NCBI RefSeq assembly: GCF_024868665.1
Contig: NC_079906.1
Coordinates: 7,501,745-7,565,744 of the forward strand
Length of the DNA: 64,000 nucleotides
Origin: Triplophysa rosa
Taxonomy: Eukaryota; Chordata; Actinopteri; Cypriniformes; Nemacheilidae
Direction: 5' to 3'
Part shown: piece by piece, positions 56,645-64,000 of the stretch
Layout of the letters: each line of letters opens with the position of its first letter
Numbering within the stretch: the stretch's first letter is position 1
Notes under the pieces: generated by a model
What the model was told of the DNA's origin: nothing
The model's database searches: none
The model's input: only the letters and a program-made list of their open reading frames with translations
Translations under genes and position numbers: made by a program

Positions 56645-58610
56645 AAACGACGGGTCTTCATTTGCTTGATCCAAAGACAGCAAAAGACAACAGAGTAAAG
56701 CAACGTTTCCTTGCTGACAGATGCTGTTATTATGACCCTATATAATCAGAAAAATCGAGTCCCGAGAAGAATGAAGCTGAACATAGCTAACAACAGAACT
56801 GAACTCACGACGCAAAGTTCTCTGATGTCATTTCCTCCTGCTGATCATTTCTCTTAAGGTACAAACGATGGATGGACACAAGGCCCGTTTTGGAACAATA
56901 ATGGGGTCTGTCGAGGAACCAGAATTAGTGAACATTAGTATAAAACGTACTAGACAGTGTACTAACTCTCAAGGAATAGAGTCTTATAAGACAAATGCTT
57001 TTTTAGACAACATACCTGACGTTTGGTCCATTTTTTTTTAAGAAAGTGCCAGTTCCGGTTTGGAATCTTCAACTTTAACAAGAAAAATATGCTTTTTATC
57101 TGACACTATAGTTGCTTTTGTTTTTTATTATTTTCTAAAAGTCAAGCGCTGTTTCCATGTTTAATACAACTGAACATGTTTGTTTTAATCCTATATTGTA
57201 AATAACTAAAGCCCTACAGCCAGTATGCCACATCCACAGAGTAACAGTGCATGTAAATATGCCATCATAGTCATATTTAATGTGTGACCATATGTATATT
57301 TTAAATGAATGTTTTCATCATGTTTCAGCAAGACTTTGATACTGCAAGATTGACATTCTTATGCTGTATCAGAATACTGTATAAACTCTATTTGTTGGAC
57401 TTTATGGCTTTATCAGCTATTGTTTGTAGAATCAGACCTAGTGCTAATTTTAGAGAAAATTCTGCAGAATTTCATGAAATGGATTTAGTGGGGACTCAAG
57501 AGTGCTGCACTCTAATTGGTAGCTGAATGCGTTATTAAATTATCCAAAAATAGTGAGGAAAAAAAAAACAAGAGGGGAATGATGTGTGAAACGGGGCGTT
57601 CCAATTCTTTGGGTGTCCCCAGCAGATCAAGTCATCACGAAAAGACAGGGTGAAATTTTTCATCCAAATACAGTTTTTGTCCAGTTATTTAATATGTTGT
57701 GTTTATGCAGTTTATCGGGTGATTTTATGTGCGTTTAACCCACTTTTGTCATTTTTAATTGCTGACGTTGTTGTTCTCCACTCCATGTATTAATTGTAGA
57801 TTGTAGTTACACTAAATATGATCGGACGTTTCGCCTATGAAGTATTTATGTATTTTCATATAACATATTCTTTAAAAATAATTGTATAGTGTCAGCGTTA
57901 TCGCATCACACAGCTTTGCAGTGTTTTCTGATGCTTTACCACATGAAGTGCCTTGGATTTACAAATTCCAGTGAAGTGTGTTGTGGTTTATTTATATAAT
58001 GTGAGCTGGGTTCCTGTGAAGTTTCTATTCTTCTGATTCCATTCCTTGAATTGTATTCTGCTCTGTTCTATCTTTTAAGAGGTCTGTTTTAAAAATGTAA
58101 GATTATTAAAAAATAAGATCATTTATTTAAGTCTAAAAACTGTACTGTGATATGACATGTGAGCTGTGCATATCTAGTCTTATGTTGCTACATAAAAAAG
58201 TGGCATTGAGTTATGAATACTAATGGCCAAAGTTGCAACATTATTTTGGAAACGATAACATCTGTATAAAACATAGCCTAACACACATTGATGGGTGATT
58301 TTTCACAGTGAGGAAAGTGACATTGATTATTTTATAACCTGTGTGTTCTGCTTCTGTGTTTGATGTTGTGTGTCTGTAAACCATTGTGAATCCTTATGGA
58401 TTTACTGTGACAGGAAGGTATTGAAAACAGTCATTCGGGATAAATGACATAGATCCAAATAAGTTGTATTGCGATGATGTCTTCCCATGTAAAATGGAAA
58501 CCGATTAGCCTATAAAGTTTTCTATATGACATTTTGATTGTCTTGTTGTCTATTATATTTTAATAAAAAGTCTTTACTTTTGTAATGTGTTCTGGTGTTT
58601 AAATAAAACT
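56645..58610 (+). other. adgrd1: adgrd1 3' UTR
   Basis: About 1.9 kb of AT-rich sequence with no conserved ORF runs from the stop to the clustered poly(A) signals. It includes long runs free of repeats, which is expected of a transcribed 3' UTR. The 57305-57526 open frame is without coding character. Confidence 0.7.
58562..58607 (+). terminator. adgrd1: adgrd1 polyadenylation signals
   Basis: AATAAA occurs at 58562-58567 and again at 58602-58607. A GT-rich stretch (TGTAATGTGTTCTGGTGTTT) follows the first, as a downstream element would. Confidence 0.65.
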
Positions 58611-58789
58611 ATTTTATTAAGTGACAGTTTATGGCATTTTTGTGTTTTAAGTTAGCACGGAACGTCTCCAGATTTATTAAGCTTTGTTAGTTTATAACCT
58701 ACTGTATAAGAATTCTGAAATCAAGCTCTTACAGTATATATTTCGGGATAAAAACCAATGTTACTGTAGCTCATGCACTGTAAGTTTCT

Positions 58790-58960
58790 TGAAAAGACGG
58801 TTTCATCGGACTCACGCACTTGGCCTGGGCCAAAGTTAACTTCCGGTCTGTGTTTGGTAATAATATAACAATTTATATTATATTCAATTTATATTCGTAT
58901 TAATTTATATTCATATTTTATTGTATATTAATTGTATTGAATTACATTAAAACTACTCAA
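58790..58960 (+). repeat. Dispersed repeat, + copy of 19440-19612
   Basis: GACGGTTTCATCGGACTCAC, GTTAACTTCCGGTCTGTGTT and TTATATTCAATTTATATT occur in the same order as the reverse complement of 19440-19612. Confidence 0.65.
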
Positions 58961-60245
58961 CAGTTATTGATTATTTTCTACTAAACGTTTGGGCCACATA
59001 ACCTTTGTTTATGTTGTTGCTGCTGAAACCGTAAATTCCATACTTTTAGGAAGTGTTGCCTCATTAAAATATCATTAAATACTCTATATATTAAATCTTA
59101 AGTGTTTGGTATGTACCTGGTGGAATTTTTCATCCTGGCAAAACAGCACATATTCATAGAGATCCACAAGCAAAACAAAAAACTGAAGAGAATAATGCAC
59201 CATAGACAATAGAAAAATTGACAGAACATATGTGTATTTTGTCACATCTTTGCCAAGACACGATTGTCCGATGACTAATGTTTGTCCTTCAGGGGTGAAA
59301 CCTCTATTCACACATGTACGTATAGTAAAGCATCCTACACGTCCGATGTCGCATAGATTGCACAGATTCATTTTAACAAGGTGGATTTCAGTCTAGATTT
59401 AAAAGCAGATTATTTAGATTCATTATTGCAATTAAGTAATGAAGGTCTCAAGTGACTTCTTACAATAAAAGCTTAGAGAACCTAAATCAGAGTGCTGCTT
59501 ATGAGCTAGATATGTTTTCATATGAGTAATGGTTCTGCAGTGTCATATATCCATCTTTATGTTAGGGTGGAGATGCTTCATTGCCAAACACGTCAGTATG
59601 ATATTATGAATAATATAACAAAGGCAGAGTGCCCATACAATGTTTTTATTCGTGACAATGAATAGGGTGATGTAAGCCAACATGTGACATCCAAAAGTGA
59701 AGACAATGGCTGGGACTCCAAAATTTGATTTAGAGAAGAAGCAACATGGAATTGTGTGGATCATTGTGCTGCTCTCTCTCTCTGTAATTACATTCTTCTG
59801 GAATACATTTCATGCTCCATGGGTGGAGAAAGCATACCATCATCCTACTGAAGGCCAAAAAGGTTCTTTAAAATATTTCTTTAAAAAAAAACAATGAGTA
59901 CCTAGTAAAACTGTTCTTTTTGTAGTAATGCAGAAAAAAGATAATCAAGAATTTGCATAAAATGTGCCATGAGCCAGAAACACAACAGAGACAAAGCCAC
60001 ATGTCAGTGTTAAGGTTTACATTTAAGGAAAGATGTTAAACTTTGACACACTAAAAAATATTTGTTTGTTTCTATAAGTACTTTTTAAATCAAAAAGTGG
60101 CTAACACATTGAATGTAACAATCCTAGTTCACTAGTATCCCTTTTATATTCATAAATAATAAATAGAAAATTATTTTTTTAAAAATAACACTTAAAAAAT
60201 GAAACTATTTTAGTATAACAAAGATAATAGCATTAACCCAACATA
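58961..60245 (+). other. Intergenic, one weak small ORF
   Basis: Between adgrd1 and the Tc1 element. A frame starting at 59706 reads MAGTPKFDLEKKQHGIVW and contains one hydrophobic segment (IVWIIVLLSLSVITFFW), ending at 59897. The opposite strand is also open over 59543-59764. Neither has a recognisable family, so no gene is called. Confidence 0.35.
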
Positions 60246-60247
60246 TA

Positions 60248-61807
60248 CAGTGAGGGAAATAAGTATTTGATCCCCTGCTGATTTTGTAAGTTTGCCTACT
60301 TACAAACAAATGAAGGGTCTATAATTTTTATGGTGGGTTTATTTTAACTGATAGACACAGAATATTAAAAAAAATCAGGGGGAAAAAATGTTATATAAAG
60401 TTTATAAATTGATTTGCATTTCAGTCAGTGAAATAAGTATTTGATCCCCAAGCAAAACATAACTTTGTACTTTGTGGAGAAACCCTTGTTGGCAAGCACA
60501 GAGGTCAGACATTTCTGATAGTTGGTCACCAGGTTTGCACATGTGTCCGGATACATTTAGTCCACTCCTCTGTCAATCTTTAAGGTTTCTTGGCTGTCGC
60601 TCAGCAAATTGGAGTTTTAGCCTCCTTCACAGAGGTTCTATAGGACTAGGGTCTAGAGACTGGCTAGGACATTTAATGTGCTTCTCCTTAAGCCACTATT
60701 TGGTTGTCTTGGCAATATGTTTTGCGTCTTTGTCATGTTAAAGGCTCATCCATGACCCATCTTCAGTGACCTAGTTAAGGGGAGGAGGTTCTCGTCCAAG
60801 ATTTTACGGTACATGGGCCCGTCCCTCAGCCCCTCAATGCGGTGAAGTCATCCTGTATACCTGTAGCAGAGAAAAAGCCCTAAAGCAGAATGTTTCCAAC
60901 ACTGTGCTTCTCTGTAGACATGATGTTCTTGGGCTCATAGTCAGCATTTCTCTCCCTCCAAACACAGGAGTCCATTTTGGTCTCACAGCAGTGCCAGCAC
61001 TTTCGCCAAAGCCTTTTCTGAATCATTTTTATGTTCATTGTCAAACTTAAGACGAGCCAGGCGGGCCTTCTTGGGCAGGAGGACCTTGCGGGTGCTTCAG
61101 GATTTCAGTCTACTGTGGCATAGCGTGTTACCAATGTGTTACCAATGTTTTGCTTGCTAACTGTGTTCCCAACTGTCTTGAAATCATTAACAGGCTTCTT
61201 CCGTGTAGTTCTGGGCTGATCTTTAACATTTCTCATGATCATCTTTACCCCATTGGGGAAATATTGCAGGGAGCTCCAGAACAAGGGCATTTGATAGTTA
61301 TTTTGTATATCTTCTATTTCCAAATAATCACACCAACAGTTGTCTCCTTCTCACCAAGCTTCTGTCTGTAGCCTATTCAAGGTTTGTGCAGGTCTCCAAT
61401 CTTGTCGCTGACATCCTTTAAAACCTATTTGGTCTGGACCATGGTGTTGGAGAGGTTGAACTGGAAGATACAGATTCTGTTGGCAGGCATCTTTTATATA
61501 CATAACAAGCTGATTTAGGAGTACTTTCTTAAAGTGACAGGACTAATCTGTGGTCCATATAGGCACATAACCAATCTGTGGAGCCAGAATTCTTGCTAGT
61601 TGGTAGGGGATCAAATACTTATTTCACTGACTGAAATGCAAATCAATTTATAACCTTTATATAACATTTTTTTCCCCTGATTTTTTTTAATATTCTGTGT
61701 CTATCAGTTAAAATAAACCCACCATAAAAATTATAGACCCTTCATTTGTTTGTAAGTAGGCAAACTTACAAAATCAGCAGGGGATCAAATACTTATTTCC
61801 CTCACTG
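60248..61807 (-). mobile_element. Tc1/mariner-type transposon, 1,560 bp, complete ends
   Basis: Ends CAGTGAGGGAAATAAGTATT and its exact complement, TA on both sides (60246-60247 and 61808-61809). The terminal inverted repeats run about 207 bases with only two mismatches that I can see. The transposase region lies on the minus strand. The AAATAAGTATTTGATCCCC end motif is a frequent fish Tc1 type. It lies between adgrd1 and ulk1. Confidence 0.92.
60425..61442 (-). pseudogene. Tc1-like transposase, degenerate
   Basis: A minus-strand remnant from ATG (61442-61440) to about 60425. Recognisable parts include the start MVQTK, KDVSDKIGDLHKP of the N-terminal DNA-binding region, VKMIMRNVKDQPRTTRKKPV, and the C-terminal series DAKHIAKTTK, SLDPSPIEP and QQGFLHK or NKGFSTKY. 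Known Tc1 enzymes have DPKHT and SPDLNPIE here. Frame changes and in-frame stops (for example after MVQTK) occur throughout, so no active enzyme is made. The normal length would be about 340 residues. Confidence 0.88.
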
Positions 61808-61809
61808 TA

Positions 61810-62143
61810 ATAATGAGTTCCCATTTTTCATTTTATTTTCTCTCCGTTTTAAACCAATTGAAATAAATTGAAACACGAAAATATGTAACAAACTAGTTTT
61901 ACCACAAGAGGGAAGTGCTTTCATGTCTAAATATGTAAGGTCCTCCACTTTGGTACGAAAGATCGGATAGACGAGCACTTTTATGCTTCCTCAAAATGTT
62001 ATTGTGTTACTATGTAGGTTATTTTATTATTTCACCTATTTTTGTAAAGACCTTTAAGACAAAATGTGTGAAATAAAAGGGACAGTGTTTTCTCTATGTT
62101 GTATTTTGAATAAAAGGAAAACAACAGTTGTTAGGCTTAGAAC
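61810..62143 (+). other. Intergenic, nothing recognised
   Basis: AT-rich spacer between the Tc1 element and the hairpin. No features were supported. Confidence 0.5.
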
Positions 62144-62234
62144 ATAATTAGGCGTACAGAGACACAAATGCCTAATTTTATTTTTTATTTTAAATTTGTC
62201 CGTATAGCATTTGTGTCTCTGTAAGCCTAATTAT
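62144..62234. repeat. 28-bp inverted repeat (hairpin)
   Basis: Arm 62144-62171 and arm 62207-62234 match with one mismatch (GGCGTACAGAGACACAAATG against CATTTGTGTCTCTGTAAGCC). The loop is 35 bases and AT-rich. Either a short MITE or a fold-back remnant about 700 bases upstream of the ulk1 start. Confidence 0.75.
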
Positions 62235-62552
62235 ATATTGTTACAAATAAAAGGCATTTGGAAAAAAAAGACTGAAATAAAAGATTATTTAGACCAAGAC
62301 ATTTACTAAATTTACCAAAAGGATACATTGAACATGAATAATACATTTATATTTTAAGAAAACAAATAGACAAAAATAGATATATAGAATAAACACAAAT
62401 GAAATTCACAGTCACAGTTCAAATCAGTGGTTTTATAATGACATAATTTTCTTCAGTAATAGTGATTCATTACATCTACATATGAAATTCATGTTTTCAA
62501 GATTCTGCTTTTATGTTTTCGGTACAGCGCGTATCAAGAGGCAGAAAGGTAG

Positions 62553-62563
62553 TGCGCATGCGC
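62553..62563 (+). promoter_or_regulatory. ulk1: NRF1-type site in ulk1 promoter
   Basis: TGCGCATGCGC is a perfect match to the palindromic NRF1 consensus, in a CG-bearing stretch about 390 bases before the ulk1 start codon. NRF1 sites usually sit close to transcription starts of housekeeping genes. Confidence 0.6.
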
Positions 62564-62796
62564 GTAATATACATGCGCCCCAAGCTTTGTTTGTGAAGTG
62601 CCGATCAAAACGGCTGGGAGCTCAAGCAGTCGACACTGCCTGAAAGTCTCTCAGTCTTACATAGTCCTTTCAAAAAAGTCCTTTATAAAGATCAGTGCGG
62701 GTCACTACTTTTAAACAACTCTGTAATGTTTTAAAATTGGACGATGACAATGACGGCGACTTTGTTTTTATTAACAAGAAGGTAGCAGTACCGAAC

Positions 62797-62892
62797 ATGA
62801 CCAAAACGGCAGATTGTTTGGGTGAACGGCGGCTCATGGGAAGCGACAGACAGGTCCAGTTTTCTCCTGCGGATACACAGACAGATCACTGA
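62797..62892 (+). other. ulk1: Upstream ORF in the ulk1 leader
   Basis: ATG at 62797 (A at -3) opens a 31-codon frame ending TGA at 62890-62892, 53 bases before the ulk1 ATG and in a different frame. If the leader starts upstream, near the NRF1-type site, it would lower or condition ulk1 translation. Presence in the mRNA is inferred, not shown. Confidence 0.45.
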
Positions 62893-62945
62893 CATCCTGA
62901 TAGCACCTGTGGATCTTACTTTAGAGTTTTACACAATTATACGCG

Positions 62946-63035
62946 ATGGAAAGCGTCGGAAAGTTCGAGTTTAACAGGAAAGACTTGATAGGACACGGCG
63001 CTTTCGCGGTGGTGTTTCGAGGAAGACACAAAAAG
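62946..63035 (+). CDS. ulk1: ulk1 exon 1: start and glycine loop
   Basis: 30 codons ending RGRHKK; ATG in the context GCGATGG (G at +4); donor AAG|GTAAAA. No longer in-frame start is needed. Confidence 0.92.
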
Positions 63036-63358
63036 GTAAAAATGAATCTCATAATTATCATAAAGTCATTATCACTCGAAGAAATACTGCGTGGCGTCAT
63101 TATCATCTTCACGTCAGTCTTGATGAAAAGTTTCTGCCTGTCCACAGAAACATGACTTTGAAGTTGCTGTGAAATGCATCAACAAGAAAAATCTCGCCAA
63201 ATCACAGTCGCTCTTAGGAAAAGAGATCAAGATATTAAAAGTGAGTTTGTTTAATAAATTTGCATACTTTAGTAACGTTAAGCGGTCTGATAAACTTGTG
63301 TTGTTGTTGTTTTCAGGAGCTAAAACATGAGAACATCGTCAGTTTATTGGACTTTCAG
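62946..63358 (+). CDS. ulk1: ulk1, first three coding exons (5' part of gene)
   Basis: ULK1 is the Ser/Thr kinase that starts autophagosome formation with ATG13, FIP200 and ATG101. Exons 62946-63035, 63148-63240 and 63317-63358 encode the first 75 residues, all phase 0 with GT-AG introns. The N-terminus is [20 protein letters not shown]. The glycine-rich loop [11 protein letters not shown] spans 16-26, the ATP-binding lysine is Lys39 in [10 protein letters not shown], and the alpha-C glutamate is Glu56 in GKEIKIL. The sequence [20 protein letters not shown] favours ULK1 over ULK2. Human ULK1 has a slightly longer N-terminus. In teleosts there may be a and b copies; I cannot tell which this is. 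The rest of the kinase lies beyond the window. Confidence 0.93.
63148..63240 (+). CDS. ulk1: ulk1 exon 2: catalytic lysine and alpha-C helix
   Basis: 31 codons beginning [20 protein letters not shown] and ending KEIKILK. Acceptor TCCACAG, donor AAA|GTGAGT. Confidence 0.95.
63317..63358 (+). CDS. ulk1: ulk1 exon 3: beta-4 strand region
   Basis: 14 codons, [14 protein letters not shown]. Human ULK1 has [14 protein letters not shown] here. Acceptor TTTTCAG, donor CAG|GTATGT. Confidence 0.94.
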
Positions 63359-64000
63359 GTATGTTTATGCTCTCTGTTATAATCTCAGAAGTGTTTAGTT
63401 ATTTAAGGGAGAGGTCTAAAATGTTTTCTGGGGTTGAAAAAGATATTTACATCTGGAATATCGCATGGCTCACTGTTGACGTTATGGGAGCAGTTCCCTG
63501 CATCTGATTGGTCGGATGTTTAAACTCCGCCCCCGTGACGCGGCTAGGATGTTTAGCGATGAAGAATAAACTGAAGCAATGACTCAGAGTGACTAATGAT
63601 TTCATTTTGCATCCTCTTGCATCAGTGAAAACATAATCAATATCGGTCAAAACGGTCTCAACAGCATCTCGGATATGTCTTGTGCTTTAAAGAGTACATA
63701 ACTAGGGATTTTGAAGGTTCTACTTTGGTTTATGGGGTGTCCAATAACAAGTTTATGTACATAGAAGGTGTAAAAACACTATTATTTCGTAATAATAGGC
63801 AGTTATTCTTACCTCTTGACTGACTTTCAAATAATTCGTTCCGCGATTCTGTCTAATCCCCTCCTTTCCGCTAGCCTAGTCTGATGTGATTGGTCAGATG
63901 ATCTAGTCTGATGTGATTGGTCAGATGATCTAGTCTGCTGTGATTGGTCTACCGCGAATGAGGCTCACGAGCTACAGTGTTTGGGGGAGAAGAGTGAAGT
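63359..64000 (+). other. ulk1: ulk1 intron 3 to window end
   Basis: No further exon was found up to position 64000. The minus frame 63447-63650 has no support. The end carries a 27-bp tandem repeat described separately. Confidence 0.55.
63876..63950 (+). repeat. 27-bp tandem repeat, three copies
   Basis: Unit CTAGTCTGATGTGATTGGTC plus AGATGAT begins at 63876, 63903 and 63930; the third copy is incomplete. Each unit contains ATTGG, an inverted CCAAT box. Confidence 0.85.

Noticed and set aside
62695..62892. 65-residue frame in the ulk1 leader
   Set aside because: It depends on a GTG start; only the part from the ATG at 62797 was kept as a uORF.
1..64000. CRISPR array, operon or prokaryotic system
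   Set aside because: All direct repeats are microsatellites or transposons, and the genes are vertebrate split genes.

Overview
This is vertebrate genomic DNA from a teleost, most likely a cyprinid. The evidence is vertebrate-type split genes with GT-AG introns, three recognisable vertebrate neuronal/signalling genes, and intronic repeats typical of carp/zebrafish-like genomes: fold-back MITEs with a TTAAAG...GTTCACCC end, hAT and Tc1 elements, V-SINE-like and tRNA-SINE copies, and long (CTTT)n, (GT)n and (GATG)n tracts. No bacterial, phage or CRISPR-like content was seen.

Three genes lie on the + strand. (1) 728-4506 is the 3' end of rimbp2 (RIMS-binding protein 2): the last half of the C-terminal SH3 domain and two alternative terminal exons. 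(2) 7103-56644 is a complete adgrd1 (GPR133, adhesion GPCR D1). I placed 26 coding exons whose phases all join without a frameshift, giving 2,751 coding bases and 916 residues: signal peptide, pentraxin/LamG-like domain, GAIN domain with the HL|T cleavage site and tethered agonist, seven membrane helices, and a tail ending in Ser-Ala-Val. Its poly(A) signals lie near 58,562-58,607. (3) 62946-63358 holds the first three coding exons of ulk1 (autophagy-initiating kinase), which continues past the window; an NRF1-type palindrome and a 31-codon upstream ORF precede it. The genes act in different processes (presynaptic scaffold, tethered-agonist receptor, autophagy kinase) and are not an operon.

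The space between exons is mainly transposon history. Intron 20 of adgrd1 (48186-49825) is almost entirely nested MITEs. Intron 21 carries a solo-LTR-like insert with a perfect 5-bp target duplication inside an AATGG-rich repeat. Intron 24 contains a hAT element inside another hAT element, both with perfect 8-bp target duplications. Intron 15 holds a 1.84-kb TIR element with a coding-looking fragment. The adgrd1-ulk1 interval holds a Tc1-like element with near-identical 207-bp ends but a dead transposase. Intron 14 (14.1 kb) contains an unrecognised intronless ORF at 27141-27635 with one internal TGA.

I found no evidence for a new multi-gene system. The best leads are the intronless ORF, the glycosite-rich cassette exon 4 of adgrd1, the dated nested insertions, the two rimbp2 C-termini and the ulk1 leader. 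Repeat family names are from memory of sequence patterns and were not searched against a repeat library.
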